From Aquilaria yunnanensis (taxonomy: Eukaryota > Streptophyta > Magnoliopsida > Malvales > Thymelaeaceae), in the NCBI GenBank assembly GCA_039654915.1, contig CM077597.1, positions 87,236,001-87,300,000 on the forward strand: 64,000 nucleotides of DNA, written 5' to 3'. Shown here one piece after another: positions 1 to 13,608 of the stretch (its first letter is position 1; each line of letters starts with the position of its first letter). A program made the translations under genes and the position numbers. The notes below the pieces were generated by a model that saw nothing but the letters and a program-made list of their open reading frames with translations, searched no databases and was not told the DNA's origin.

Positions 1-3000
1 TTTTTTATTTTAAATTAACTTAATTTAGAATTATTTATTTTTATGTTTATATTTTTTTTTCCTGAAACCAAAGTTATTTAAAAGTCAATATTATTTAGGT
101 ACAATATTAGTCAACTGATTGTAAAATTTTTATGATATCATTAAGTTTTTTATGTGTGTTTCTTTCTTATTATGCATTAATGATAATAATAATAATAATA
201 ACAACAACAACAACAATAATAAAAATAATAATAATACTAATACTAATAATGATGATGATGATGATGATGATGATACAATGTAGAATATGTTGCGGGTAAT
301 ACTAGTCGTGGAAAAAATGATAGAATATTTTTTTTATTTGTGATCACAGAATATTTATAAAAGTTACTTCTTTGTACTTTTAATATCTTATCAAATATAT
401 CAAAATCCCTTCTCAACATAAAATTTAAAATTAAAAGTATGCAATCTATTAAAAAAAGATCTTAATTTAATGGACTTAATGATATTAGGTATTCCAAATT
501 TTATTAAATGTTAAGGTAACCAAATTTATCTTAACTTCAATGCTTTCTATTCAAAAGCTAATGATTGAAATAAAGATCTTATATTAGTTGGATCAACAAT
601 TAAATCAATTTACCATTAATGTATTATCATAACTTTCAAAATAATTTATTTCTAATTCAGTTGACATAAGTTAAAATGAATAGGGTCTACGAGTTTAATA
701 AATGCTTTGAGGTTCTATTCAAAATTGAGAAAAAAACATAAGCTAAGTTTATATGTGAGCATTTAGTAAAAAAATTAGGCAAAAATAATTTTTTTTTCAA
801 TAACTATGACACAAATATTGACCATAACGTCAAAGCATAGGCTTGGTAAGTAAGCATTGATTTTTTTAAAAAAACATGTAACTATAAATAACTGCATATT
901 ACTAAAAAAACTTAACCTTACTTTTCATTTTTAATAAAAAATACACTCATCTTCAATATTTGAAAATCTATAGCTATTATCTATGTTATGGCCTAGTTAA
1001 TGTGATTGTTTTAAAGATTGAAATCAAGTCTTGTGTAGCTTTTTATCTTTTTAGAAAATTAATGTCTACTTACTTACTAAGAAATTATACTCACATTACT
1101 GAAATTTGAAAACACTCTTACCATTGTTCCTATAATATAGTTAGTTAACTAGAAGAAAAACAAACTTATAGAAAACACAAAAAATAATTACCAAAATTTT
1201 TTCTATTTTTTCCTTTTCCAACACTAATATTATTTTCTCAATATAAAGCCTAAGAGCTTGCCATCACCTTGTTTTTTTTTTCTCCTTTTCATAGTTTTAG
1301 TGTTTAAAATCTAACAAATAGGGAATGACAAATTTGAGTCTCATTAAAGGAGGGAAATGTAAAGGAGGGAAATGCAATATAACTTAGGGATAAAAAGCTT
1401 GTCCAACATTTTGACATATTCATACTTTTTATGAGTTTATCATATTTAAAATGTTAATTCAAATAGACATAATTATGAGGTTTTTGAAACTTTTAAATTC
1501 CAGTTAAAGTACTTCATTCAAGTTTAAAATTACAAAAAATTGAAAAACTTTTGTGTTCAAGGACATGTCGCACAAATATTTATAAGTTAATTAAGGACAT
1601 ATTTGCAACACAATTTTAAATTTTTATGTCAATTTAAGACTTTTCTCACCATTAAAAGTTATACTTAACATATAACTTTTACTAAATGTAATAACGCTAA
1701 AAAATATAATCACCATGCGGATTCCTCTCATTTGTTGTTTTAGAAAGTATACATTCATCCAACCTAGGAAAAATAAATTTAATTAACAAAATTTATATAT
1801 TAAACACATTTTTTACGGTAGAATAAACATAATCTATATTTGTTAAAATTAACTAGAGCCACTGATTTTAGTTTAAGTCAACTGAATCCAAAATGGCTTA
1901 TTTTTATTTTTATATCCTTTTTATGTAGAACCAATTTCACTTAAAATAAAATATCATAAAGGTCTAAAAATACATTGCAAATATAATTATTATAATCTTT
2001 TAAAATTTTTGGATTTTTTTTCTTTTTAATGTATAAAAATAGAAAAATTTAAACAAATTTAAAATTTTCATGAAAATTTTGCTTTCAAATTTATTATTTT
2101 ATCTACATAATATTGACTTTCAAATTAAATTAAATCTAGGTAAAGAGGATGTAGAAAAAAAAATCTATTTTAAATTAAATTGACTTAAATTAAAATGAAT
2201 TGGCTAAAATTTAGTGGTCAAAGTAAGTTTAGTAGCCAAAATAGTAAATTTCTAAAAGACTAAAGACTAAATGTATCTCACTTTATATTTTTCCCCTCTT
2301 ATGATATCTCTAATATTTTAATATGATTAAATATCTAATTAAATAGGTAAAAATATATTTAGATCTCTATCAATAGGTTCTTTTCTTTTCCTCTTTTTAG
2401 TGTCCACATACTAATATAACTCTAATTAGATAGACAATATAAAATTTGTACATCATTAAATGAGTAAAAGAAGTTATATTTTTAAGGTGAAGGAAAAATT
2501 TAGCTGAAAGATTATAAATTGTTCTATTTTATAAATTTTTAATATACACTTTTTATACCTAACATTATTTTCTAATATAAAATACCCATAGATTTTCATA
2601 TGAAACTTTAGTATCAGTTTTACTAAATAATGAGCTTTTAGTGTATATATACTCATCCAAGTTGCCATAAAAAATTAAATTGATGAAAAATTAATGTTAA
2701 GGTAATTTTTATAGCTTAGCATAATTTTTACCATATATTTAAATATTTTATTCAAATAAAATATTTAATTAGAAAGGTTTTTGAAACTCTAAGTTGAGCT
2801 TTTAAGTTTTACAAAATATTTAGTAATAAAAATTTTAGCATGAGTTTTACCATATTCTTAAGTCTTTTATTCAAATAAAGGATTTAACTATGAAAGGTTT
2901 TTATATGCTAAGTTGAAATTTTAACTTTTATAAAATATTTTTTATATTTAAGGTATTATTTGATAGTAATATACAACAAACGGATGCATGTTTGATGTAA

Positions 3001-3480
3001 AAAGATACTTTAGTAGCAATTTCGGAGTTTTAGCCATTAAAGGTAAGATTAATGTTGAAGAAATTGAACACAACACTTGATTCTATAATATAAAATCAAC
3101 GACGGGTAAGTTTGTAAACAAAAAAAATTAGTAGCAACTTAAGGGTTCCTTTAACATGTATTGCAAGTATAACTCTAATTAAATAGACAATGACAAAATT
3201 GGATTTTATTAAAAAAATTAAATAACTTATAGGGATAAAAAAATCATTCAACATTATGGCACATTCTTACTTTTTATAATATATCGATATAGATTTATAT
3301 ATTTTATTCGAGTGGATTTATCTCATTCGTAGATATAGGATAGTTAATAGTCAAATCACATTAAATTTGTCTGCACTTATTTAATCATGATTGTTCTTTT
3401 ACCATGTCCATGTTAAGTGATTGGGTAATTTTTTCCAATAAATTGAATGAATAATTAAAGAAAAGCTTTTTCTAGGAGAA
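1..3480. other. AT-rich intergenic spacer
   Basis: Very AT-rich sequence with many stop codons in all frames and no reading frame with recognisable motifs. The only clear structure is the microsatellite cluster near its start. I see no gene, RNA gene or recognisable transposon end here. Confidence 0.6.
181..275. repeat. compound trinucleotide microsatellite
   Basis: Runs of (TAA)n, (CAA)n, (TAA)n, (TAC/TAA)n and then about ten GAT units follow one another. This is a compound simple repeat, likely to vary in length between individuals. Confidence 0.9.
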
Positions 3481-4422
3481 AAAACTTTTTTCCTTTTTGC
3501 AAGCAGAATCAAAACACTAGGCAGGGAATAAAGACAATAAGGAGGCTGCTGCCTTCTGGGCAGGATTCACACGCTGCCGAGACACCACCACCACCATGCA
3601 ATGATCTAATGACTCTATTAGACGCAAAAGATTGACCACAGAATCTGAGTAGGAAACGTCTGTGGCATAACAAGGCCCCATTGCTCTGATTTACTAACAC
3701 TGGTAAGCTCTCTTGGAACTATGATCCCACTTAGGTTACAATTGGCTAGTTATTACTCGTTAAATATCTTAAATCATTACGTGTAACTAGTTACTTAGAC
3801 TACCCTACCCAAAAAATATGCATCCATCATATTGGCCATGCAATAACAATTAAATAAAATAACATTAAAAATAATGCCGTGGCAATTAACGAAAAAACAA
3901 TTTAAAATAAGCCAAGACGAAAACTTTAGTTGCTTTAACCTCAAGTAACAACTGTGCGCATAAATCTCAAACTTATATACCCCCAAATGTAACCTTAGTG
4001 TTATAGACACCTATGGACACTAGTAGAGGTAATCTATTTGTATGAAAATGCCATACATTTAGAAGAAGTAACTTATATCTACTAAGATTCGTCTTTAGCT
4101 CTTCACCCAAACAAGCTAGCTTCAAGTGATGAGTCACACTTTCTTTATACTCACTTAGCCTTAAACTGTAAGGCAAACACTTTTTTCAATACAAGCTTAT
4201 GTCATAAGTAACTTAGAAACACAAGGTTTCTTGCTTAAGGAGTACCTTTGAACCAATAAAACTTAGCCTTAACAGCTGCCCCTTACCAACTGTTAAGCCT
4301 GACTAGCTCGCTTAATACCTGCACAACACTCAAAAGGTGAGTACTCTAAAGTACTCAGTAAAAGATTCAGTACCTGCAGGGGAAAACAAATTCAAGCATG
4401 CAAAGCACAACAAGCATACAAG

Positions 4423-4445
4423 TATATATATACATATATACATAC

Positions 4446-4481
<36 letters not shown>

Positions 4482-4482
4482 G
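4423..4482. repeat. (TA)n/(CATA)n microsatellite
   Basis: An alternating TA/CATA simple repeat about 60 bp long. The Tyr/Ile-rich reading frames across it are artefacts of the repeat. Confidence 0.9.
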
Positions 4483-4562
4483 AACAACATATTGAGCAAA
4501 ATAAACAAGTAACAAACAACATAACCAGAACCAAGAGTAAAAATAACAAACAATGCAAATAA

Positions 4563-4583
4563 TGGATGGATGGATGGATGAGT
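4563..4583. repeat. (TGGA)n microsatellite
   Basis: Five tandem TGGA units. Confidence 0.85.
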
Positions 4584-5229
4584 GAAATATGCACATGTAA
4601 ATGCACTTAGGACTTCCTTACATCTGTAAGTGCTAGACTTACCGAGAACTCTTTACCGCTGGGGTATTTGGATACTGGCCCTCATATCCTATGCTAGCAC
4701 TTAACTAACCCCATGAAGTCCTCTTATGGGCACCTTAGAGTAAGTGATCACCTACTCAACCCTTCCTCGCCTCCACGAGCCACTTAGAGTAAGTCATCAC
4801 TTACCCCCTTCTTGCCTATCGCTTCCCCTTAACTTATTGTGCAGGGTAGCTGTCTTATGTGGTCCAACTTACCAAACTCTTAGAGCTTAGTTTAGGGATC
4901 CTTAATGGCTTACTTACCAAACCACAAGGTTTGGTTGGGATCCTTTTAGGTTTCCTTTCCATAGCCTGAAGGTCTAAACCTCCCACTTGGGTCAACAAAA
5001 AATCTGAAACCCACCTTAATCCCCTTAGTGCTCCCTTAACAACTTGAGCACCTTAACTTCCTCAGCCATCATTTCCTTACCCTACCCTAACCACACCACT
5101 TAGCTACCACTTAAATAATGCATAATTCTTGACTTAGGAATGAGTTCTAGACCTAGCCAAGGCAATGAAACATCTTGGAAATGGCCTAGGGATGATAACC
5201 GAGAGATTGAGACATTCTTATGATGCCCC

Positions 5230-5365
5230 GAGCTTGACGGATTTGTGTGATGGCGTCACATCTCCATAGGCAATAACGCTCAAGTTCCTTAGAAGATCAT
5301 TGGCGACATGTCACCAATAGTGATGTGTCACCAAATCACGTCACTAATGGCAACGTGTCACCAAT
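5230..5365. repeat. degenerate repeats of a GTGTCACCAAT motif
   Basis: The motif CATGTCACCAAT / GTGTCACCAAAT / CGTGTCACCAAT occurs three times within about 70 bp, with a related GGCGTCACATCTCC at the left edge. Function unknown; it could be a decayed minisatellite of a retroelement. Confidence 0.5.
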
Positions 5366-6379
5366 GCTCTTCCAGCACTACACGATAGCATGCGAACTTG
5401 CACGAAACTTGCCCAATCTTTCCAATCCCAAAGCCAATTCACTTGGGTCTTATTTCTACTTCATTTCCACATGTAACACTACATTTCTATGCATTATTTG
5501 AGCTTAATTAGCTTAAATTTGTTACCTCAAATCATCTTGAAAGTAAAAAACAAGCAATGAGCACATTCCAGCTCCATCAAGTTCCTTCCAGTTCCAAGCT
5601 TGAATTCAACCAAATTGGATACCAAGAGCACGAAGTTAAGGCCATTTCTAACCATTTAACAAGCTTAGAACTAACCCACAAGGATCAAATATGCTTACCT
5701 TTAGGTTTGAACCAAAAACTTGCAAGAACAACTCCAAAGGCACCAAATACACCAAAAATGAGCTACATGCTTGTTGGGATATATTTGAGACCTTCAATTT
5801 TCATGGAAACTTGAGTGATTTGGGAGGTTTAGAGGTGGAGAGCTATGGAGGAAAGGGATCCGTGAAAATGGCAAACGGAGGAGATGACGAATAGTGTCAT
5901 CCTCCTTCAATTATATAGCTAGTGACTCCTCTACTTGACACTTTGGCCTTCAAACTTAACTGTGATTCACTTAGGCCACTTAAAACTTAATTAGACCATC
6001 CTTATTAGTCCCAAGAAGGGTTTTTCTTACCCAATACTTTGCTCTTAAGTCACTTAAGCCATTATAAGACATAATAGCTCCATTTCTCACTTGATGCATT
6101 TTTATCCCTTAATTTCCACTTTTGGTTCAAATGGCTAGACACACCTATGGTCTTAAATTAATTAGCTCAGAACACCATGAACCTAATTTTAATGAAATTA
6201 TGAACATGCCACTAACTTGGGCTAAAATTACTATTTTGCCTTTTTTGCTCTTTAGGTGCCAATTACTCTTTGGAACTCAACTTAATCTTATTTAGCTTAT
6301 TTTCCTTACTTAGTAAAAATTATTTGATGGAAATAACTTAGAATTTACTTACCTCCATAGTCGAGTTAGATGAGGTTTA

Positions 6380-7038
6380 TGGAGAGCCTTTATAGCATCG
6401 ATAGTCACCATTCCTTGTAAAGCTATCAGAGCCTGGGAACAGTCAGATAAAATAGTGATATTAGTTAAATTAGCTGATATTGCTGACTTTACTATGCTGC
6501 AGATAGCCCCTAACTTTGCTTCAAGCATTGATGAGCAATCTTGCCAGATGTATCCATCCTACTTTCTTGGGTAGGGGCATTAGTCCCCATCCAAAGCCAA
6601 GTTGCAACAGTCATGCCCGCAGACCTCCTCCGTGAAACATCCACTAAAATGATTTGCAGAGTGCCAAAAGGACTTTCCCTTTTTTGCTTACCCTAAACTT
6701 GACACAAGATAGTCAAAGGGGTTGGCTTTGAACATGGAAGAGTGAGAACGTATGATCTAGGAGAATGGAGCTAGCTATTGGATAAGATAATTGTGACATG
6801 AGATTAAGGAATCTATGTTGAATAAAGAATGCTGAAACATAATCTCATTCCATCCCAGCTAGATAATCCACTGAGTTGTAGCAAAAAAAAAAAAAAGCTA
6901 GTACAAATTCTATTTCTTATGAGAGTCCAAATAGCTTAGAAACCAAACTTTAAAAGTAAGGTTACTAGAATCAAGATGGTTGATGCAAAACTAGCCCTAG
7001 ATTTCCTTTAAACCTTGGCATTCCCAGAATAAGTGCAT
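6380..7038 (-). pseudogene. LINE (L1-type) ORF2 C-terminal remnant
   Basis: Read on the minus strand, the right end resembles the zinc-binding region after a LINE reverse transcriptase (HLFWECQGLKEIW-like, about 6990-7035). The left end resembles the RNase H tail (EAKLGAI...SDCSQALIAL-like, about 6400-6540). Several frameshifts and stops and an internal A-run (about 6884-6897) show it is dead. It abuts another LINE fragment in the opposite orientation at about 7040. Assignment rests on pattern recognition only; the family is probably plant L1. Confidence 0.5.
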
Positions 7039-7039
7039 T

Positions 7040-8387
7040 GAAGTTGGAGATTGGGGTCATGAAAATATGAAAATTTTGTTGAGAATTCTTAGATGCTTTG
7101 AATCGATTTCTGGTTTAAGAATAAATTTACCTAAAAGCAGTTTGATTTGAATTGATGTTGATTTTTCTAAAGTATAGGCTACTAATATTGCTATTAATTG
7201 TAAAGCAAAAAAATTACCATTTTGATACCTTGGACTTCCGGTTTGTAGGAATATGAATTGTGTGGCTACTTGGCAGCAGGTAACAAATAAGTTTACAAAA
7301 AGGACAAATGATTAGAAATCACAAATCTTGTATGTCGATGGACATCTTATTGTGATGAAATCTGTGTTAAACAACCTACCTTTTTTTTTCTTCTCTATGT
7401 ATCGTGCCTTAGTGAAAGTTATTCGTTCCTTGGAAAGTCTTCATATTTCTTTTTTCTGGAGGGCTTTGGGGGAGGGTAGGAAAATAGTCTAGGTTCTATG
7501 GATAAAGGCAATGGTGAGCAAGGATGATGGTGAGTTAAGTGTGGCTAGTCTAGGAGTAATGAACTTATGTTTATTAGGCAAGTGGTGGTGGAGATTTAAA
7601 TTAGAGCTAGGTGTTTTAGGGAGAAAAATTGAAGTATCAATTTATGGGGTTGATGGAGGTTTGGAATGTAAGCTAAGACGGAGTAGGAAAGGGATGCTTA
7701 GGCTAATATTATAAAAATAGGAGTTGATATAGAAAATCTAGGAGTAGAGTTTAAGAGTTCTTTTAGGTGGAAAATGACAAATGGGTCTAGTATAAAATTG
7801 TGGAAAGATTTATGGGTAGGAGAGGAAAAACTAAAAGAGAGGTTTCCTAAACTATTTAAGTAAATACAAATCAAGAGTGTTTGTAAAGGAGAGGGGGGAT
7901 TTTTGTAAAACATTTTGGGAATGGAAGTAGAGCTAAAAAAGATATTTAAGGGGTAGAGAAATTTCAGAGTTTGATCAACTTGAATATTCACTTCTTCTTG
8001 TGTAGCTGAATCAAACAGGAATTGTTGCCCATACTTGGAAACTAAGAAACAATGGAGATTTCTTAGTAAAAGAGTTAAGAACACTGTTAGCCAAAGCACT
8101 TATAGATGCATAGCTGCTTGCTAGTCAAGGAAACCTTACTTGGAGATTGATGTTAAGTCTTGGGGTTCCCTTTAAAGTAAATTTTTTTATTTAGAAGGCA
8201 CTCTAAGGCAGAATTGGTACAAAAAACAATCTCATGGCAAGAGGAATCCAACCTGAGAATGACCACTATCAAATTTGCTCAATATTACGGAGTCTTTTGA
8301 TCATCTTCTTGTCACATATAGTCCTATTATGCCAGTCTGTCAGATCATATATGCTTGGTGGGGTATTTGGAATCCCCTTGGCATTAC
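7040..8387 (+). pseudogene. LINE remnant, left part (RT C-terminus to zinc region)
   Basis: Broken plus-strand frames give, in order, a SGLRINLPKS-like segment, a YLGLPV-like segment, a LASLGVMNLCLLGKWWWRF-like segment (7511-7600) and a DHLLVTYSPIMPVCQIIYAWWGIW-type zinc/RT-tail region near 8300-8385. These are hallmark blocks of plant L1-type ORF2. Many stops are present and the 5' part is missing. The copy is interrupted at 8388 by Copia-A and resumes at 13112. Confidence 0.7.
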
Positions 8388-8595
8388 TGACAATTTGCTG
8401 TGTTTCACTGGGCCCTTTATTCAATAAGGCAAAGTAGCCTTTATACACAAGTTATAGGTGTTTGTGATCAACTAGACTTGCTTTGCAATTATCACTAGCT
8501 ATATAAGGGATTAGCTTTAGCTAGAAGTCAAGTAAGGATATAAACACGTAATAAAGAGATAAAGCTAGATAAAACTAGGATATTTATCTTTAATA
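8388..8595 (-). repeat. Copia-A 3' LTR
   Basis: Direct-repeat partner of 12906-13111. Visible differences between the two copies include several substitutions and a small indel, so insertion is not recent. Confidence 0.8.
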
Positions 8596-8619
8596 CTCCT
8601 TCTCAAGTTGGAGCATGTG

Positions 8620-11600
8620 GATCAATCATGGCTAACTTGCCGACCAAGAAATCAAACTGAGCTCATTCCAATGCCTTGGTCAAAACATTTGCTAGCTAAA
8701 ATTTGCTTGGAACATGCCAAGTTATGATCTCCTTAGACAAAACCTTATCTCACACGAAGTGACAATCGATCTTTATATGTTTAGTGCGTTCATGAAAGAC
8801 AGGATTAGAAGCAATATAAATAACAGCTTGGTTATCACAATATAGCTTCATAGGTTTAAGCTAAGAAATGGTTAGATCATAAAGCAAAGTTTTGAGCCAA
8901 GTGAGTTTACTTGTTGCTGCAGCCATGGAGCGATATTCAACCTCCACAGATGATTAAAAGACTATGGTTTGCTTTTTTGATTTCTTAGAGATTGGAGCTT
9001 CCCTAAGCTTAATAAGATACCTTGTGGTTGATGGTCTCGTCCTTGGGCAAGCTGCCCAATCAGTGTCGCAATATCCACTAATTATAAGCAAACTTTGTGC
9101 TGGAAAGAACAACCATTTTCTACGAGTTTACTGCAAGTAGCACAACACCTGGATTGCAACATTGTAATGTGCAATATTTGGTGTTTTCATGAACTGACTA
9201 AGCACGTTGACCACATAAGTAACATCAGGTCAAGTAAGAGTTAAATAAATGAGCTTTCCAATAAGTCGCCTATATCGTTCGGGATCTGTCATCTTTTCTC
9301 CATCAACCAAACTAAGTTTATGTTGCTATTGAACCAAATAGTTGGTTGGCTTTGATCCTTTCATTCCTGTTTCATGCAACAAATTCAGTGTATACTTCCT
9401 TTGAGATAGAAAATTCCTTTTTGGAAATCGAGCTAACTCCAAACCAAAAAAGTAATTAAGGTTTCCCAAGTCCTTCAGGTAGAACCGATTATGCAAGTAA
9501 GTCTTTAACTCCTTGATTTGCTCCTCATCATTCCCAGTGATGAGCATGTCATCTACATATACCAAAATGGCAGTAAAAGACTCACCATTCTTCTAGGTAA
9601 ATAGGGAATATTCGGCTTTGGATTGCACAAAGCCAAAATCAATCAAAGCACTTAATAGTTTCTGAAACCATTGTTAGGGTGCTTGTTTGAGACTGCATAA
9701 GGATTTCTTGAGCCTGTATATATGGTTGTCACCTTGCTTGATTAATCCAAGTGGCGGCATTATATAGATTTCTTTGTTCAAATCGCCTTGAAGAAAGGCA
9801 TTATTGTTATCAAGTTGGTGGAGATACCATCATTTAACTGTAGCAATTGCAAGCAAACATCTCATAGAAGTAAGTTTGATTACCGGAACAAATGTCTCTG
9901 TGTAGTCAATTCCTTCTACTTGACTATAGCCTATTGCCACTAGTCATGCCTTATATCATTCAATTGAGCCATCAAACTTGGACTTGATCTTATAAACCCA
10001 CTTAGATCCAATGGGTTTTTTGTTGGGTGGTAACTCCTTTAATGTACATGTCTCATTCCTCTCTAGTGCTAAGATTTCTTGACTCATGGCTTCTCACCAT
10101 TTTGCATCCTTGTTGGCCTCCATGAAATTTTTGGGTTCAGTGGTGGATATAGCTATAAGAGAATGCTTGATGGCTAGAAGTAAAATGTGAGTACGACAAA
10201 TGAGCATCCAAAGGGTAAGGTTTACCTGAAAAAACATGACTCATAGTAAGTGGTGGTGACTCGCTTACTTCATGCAATTCATGCACATAATCTTGCAATT
10301 ATAAAGAAGGTCATCTATCATATTGGTATCACCTTGTTGGTTCTTATAAGACAACTAGAAAGTTTGGGCATTTCAAATATAGGTGGATTCTCAGAGGCAG
10401 GTACTTCTTGAGGAGCTTGAGTTGTCTTGGGAATGGGGTTATCTTTGTAGTAAATAGGTTAGGGAATAGTTGAGGTATTTCATGGTTTTCGAGTAGTGTT
10501 TGAAATGGAAAATGATTCCCGTAGAAGACCACATCTTGTAAAACAATGACTTTATGTGTTTCTTGGTCGCACATCTTGTATCCCTTCTGACCAATTGAAT
10601 AGCCAATGAACACACATGGTGTGGCTCAAGGTTGAAATTTGTCTAAAGATTTTAGGTGAACATAGCCTAGGCAGCCAAAGACACAAAGATGATCAAGTGA
10701 AGGACATTTGGAGAACAAGACTTGATAGGGGTTTTTACCTTCCAGTTTCAATAATGGTGTGTGGTTGATAAGATAAATGGCGGTAAAAGTGCATTCTCCC
10801 CAAAATTTTATAAGAAAGTTGGCCTGAAAATGAAAGGCTCATGCTACTTCAAGTAAGTGTTGATGCTTCCTTTCAACTGCACCATTTTGTTGCAGTGTAT
10901 TGGTGCATGAAGTTTGAAGTGTTATGCCATTTTGTTGCAGGAACATAAATAAGGATCCTACAACAAATTCTTGCGCATTGTCACATATTACTTGAAATAG
11001 ACTTTTTTGGAATTGATTTCTTATCATGGCATAAAATATGGCAATATATTTTGCTACCTCAAATTTGTGCTTCAACAAATAAACCCAAGTGCATTGACTA
11101 TAATCATCCACTAGGGTTAAGAAATAGTGAACACCTGATAAAAAAGTGTTCTATATGGCCCTCAAATATCCATATGAACAAGTTTAAAACTTGTTGTAGT
11201 AGTACTCACACTTTTTGGAAGGGTTTTTCTTGTTTGTTTTGCTCGATGGCAGGAATCACAATGCTTGTCCAAAATTTTGAAAGACAAATCACTAAGTTGA
11301 GGAATAAAGGAAATTTTTGCAAAAGGTACATGACCAAGTCTTTTATGCCAAGTAACAAAAGAACCTTCAAGTTTATTGGAAGAGACCATGTGAGCCTTGT
11401 ATTCCTTGAAGTAATACAAGTCACCACTTTCTTTACTTGTGCCAATCAGCCTCTTCAATATCAGGTCCTATATGGCACAATAATTTGGGAAAAATGTTAT
11501 GGAGCAATTTAAGGCTTTAGTAAATTTGCTAACTGATAACAAATTGCATGTAAAGAAAGGGCCATAGAGCACATTGTCCAACATAACATCAAATGATAAC

Positions 11601-12836
11601 TGAGCCTGGCCAACTGAGTGAATTTTTAAGGTGCTGCCATTTGGTAGTCTAATTGGTGGTGAAGATAAGGCAGGTTGGCTGTTTGAGAGCAATGGTTGTT
11701 GTGAAACCATATGCTCCGATGCACCACTATCCAAGATCCAATTTAAAGAGTGTTGAAAGACTTTACCAGTATAATTAGCCAACCTTTTGACTAGATAACA
11801 GAGCCATTAATTGATTAAATTGGTCTTGCGTGATGTTCATGTAGTTATCCACCTTGTAGGAGTCACTGGAGGAAGCATTCGTTGAGACTTGATTTACAAC
11901 GGCTTTGCTAGGGCCTAGCTTTGGTTTGTTGGACCCTCTCTTCTCTTTAATCTGCCACCAATCTAGATAACGTATGAGTTCAAAACATCCTTCAGACAAA
12001 TGCCCTTTCTTTCCACAATGCGTACATTGTAGTTTGCTTTTATCTTGGTTTTTATCCAATGTGGTTCCATGACCTCTTAATTGTTTGGCTGTAAAGGCAG
12101 TAGTTTCTCTAGTAGCACTTCATGAAATAATCACATTCTGTTGCTTCTCATCTTTAAATACAAAGGCGTATACTTTGTTCATGCTTAGTAAAGGATCGAT
12201 GTTGAGAATCTAGGACCTGATAACACTGTACTTATTGTTTAGTCTTATAAGGAATTGAAATAATTTCTCACCTTCTTTCTCATTCAAGTATTCTTTCGCT
12301 ATGTCACATTTGGAAAGAGGAACTTTCAAATATGATCGTAGCTCATCCCATAGGCTTTTAAACTTTGAGTAGTATCCAATGACAATCATGTCTTGTTGCT
12401 GCAAGAGCGAGATATCACGCTTTAGTTCATAGACCCTATGAGCGTTACCTTGTGAGAACCTTTCATGGAAATCCATCCACATTTCATGGGTTGTATCTGC
12501 ACAAGCCACGTTGTTGTGTAACTCCAGAGACAAGGCATTGAAAAGCCAGGATATCACCATGGAGTTGCATTTCTCCCTGGCTTGGAAGCTTTTGCTTTCC
12601 TCCTCAGGTTTCTCTGGAGTTCCGTCAACAAACCCCAATTTATTCTTTGCTCAAAGAGCATTCTTCACGGCTCTATGCCATGTGTGATAATTGTTACCTT
12701 GGAGAAGATAGGTAACATGTATTGTTCTTGGATTATCCAACACATTGAGGTAGAAGGGAGAAGTAGGATCAGATGGCAGTATGCTGGAACCTGACCTTCC
12801 AGTAGTGGAGTTCTTCTCTTCATCCAGCATTTTCAC
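8620..12836 (-). pseudogene. Copia-A gag-pol polyprotein, decayed
   Basis: In sense order: gag N-terminus (12651-12836) and gag core (12210-12638), in the same frame but split by one TGA where other copia gag proteins have a sense codon; a CCHC knuckle CTHCGKKGHLSEGC (about 12000-12035); protease motif WILDSGASEHMV (about 11700-11740); an HHCC pre-integrase region (11162-11458) with GHV and CDSCHRAKQ; integrase core pieces DDYSQCTWVY and NGAVERKHQHLLE (10839-11111); RT with YVDDMLITGN (9326-9565); and RNase H traces toward 8620. At least six frame breaks. No functional product is expected. Confidence 0.85.
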
Positions 12837-12905
12837 AGGAAAATGAAGTTTGTGGGCTAGGTGTTTAGGATGATGTTTTAGGGATCAAAGTTTGCTTTGA
12901 CTCCA

Positions 12906-13111
12906 TGATAATTTGCTGTGTTTTGCTGAGCTCTTTATTCAATAAGGCAAAGTAGCCTTTATACATAAGTTACAGGTGTTTGTGATCAACTAGACTTACT
13001 ACCGCAATCACTAGCTATACAAGGGATTACCTTAAACTAAAAGTCAAGTAAAGGTATAAACACGTAACAAAGAGATAAAGCTATATAAAACTAGGATATT
13101 TAACTCTAATA
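12906..13111 (-). repeat. Copia-A 5' LTR
   Basis: Direct-repeat partner of 8388-8595. The primer-site remnant (12894-12905) lies immediately internal to it. Confidence 0.8.
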
Positions 13112-13608
13112 GTTACTTTGACCTAGCTACTGCAAGAACAAAACAACCAGGTACTCAAAAAATCTCATCAATCTGTATGGTTGGCTACAAAAATGGTTGT
13201 TGCTTAGGTGATTTGGAATTGTCGGAACAAGATGATTTTTCAGGCAAAGAACTTCCCAGTGTTAGAGGTTGCAGATAATGCAAAGTTGCTATCTTTCTTA
13301 TGGATTGTGAACAAATTTAGGAAACTGAAATGAACTTGGTACGAGTGGAATCATGATCCTCTTTTTGCAGTATCAAATTGGCTAGTCTAGTTTCTGCTTT
13401 ATGTCATCCTAATCTAGGATTTTGCATTCAATTTTGTAGTGATGATTGGTGTTAGTCTCTTTGTGTTTGGTGGGTTTTGCATTACGATCAGAGGTGTAGG
13501 AACATTATGTTGTGCTTTCAGCAACTAGCTACAAGCTTTGCTTTGTACATTTCCTATCAGTTAGTCTAATAAATTATCTTGTTTGGCTATTCAAAAAAAA
13601 AAAAAAAA
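13112..13608 (+). pseudogene. LINE remnant, right part, with poly(A) tail
   Basis: Continues the plus-strand LINE interrupted at 8387: a VIWNCRNKMIFQAK-like block (about 13205-13250) follows the WWGIW block on the other side of Copia-A. The copy ends in a 16-base A run (13593-13608), the usual 3' end of an L1-type LINE. No intact reading frame remains. A target duplication beyond the tail could not be paired, because the 5' end is truncated next to another LINE fragment. Confidence 0.65.

Larger units (their letters stand above)
3481..6379. other. unclassified moderately GC block, probably decayed repeat
   Basis: Base composition rises sharply compared with the flanking spacer. Short open stretches exist on both strands (for example 3509-3700 minus and 5557-5814 plus), but none shows a domain I recognise. 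It contains two microsatellites and a degenerate GTGTCACCAAT-type repeat. Such blocks are often non-coding parts of large retroelements, but I found no LTR pair or terminal inverted repeats, so it stays unclassified. Confidence 0.4.
8388..13111 (-). mobile_element. Copia-A: degenerate Ty1/copia element inside a LINE
   Basis: Two direct repeats of about 207 bp (8388-8595 and 12906-13111) bound a minus-strand gag-protease-integrase-RT order. The outer flanks are ATTAC (8383-8387) and GTTAC (13112-13116), a 5-bp target duplication with one later change. A purine tract (sense GAGAAGGAG) adjoins the inner end of the left LTR. The primer site next to the right LTR, sense TGGAGTCAAAGC, is a diverged form of the usual TGGTATCAGAGC. 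Total about 4.7 kb. LTR divergence and internal stops mark it as old. Confidence 0.85.

Noticed and set aside
4330..4606. Tyr/Ile-rich minus-strand frames
   Set aside because: Created by the (TA)/(CATA) microsatellite.
5557..5894. Two overlapping plus-strand frames of 67-85 codons
   Set aside because: No domain, overlapping phases, repeat-like surroundings; not supported as a gene.
11051..11512. 153-codon plus-strand frame
   Set aside because: Antisense shadow of the Copia-A integrase region.
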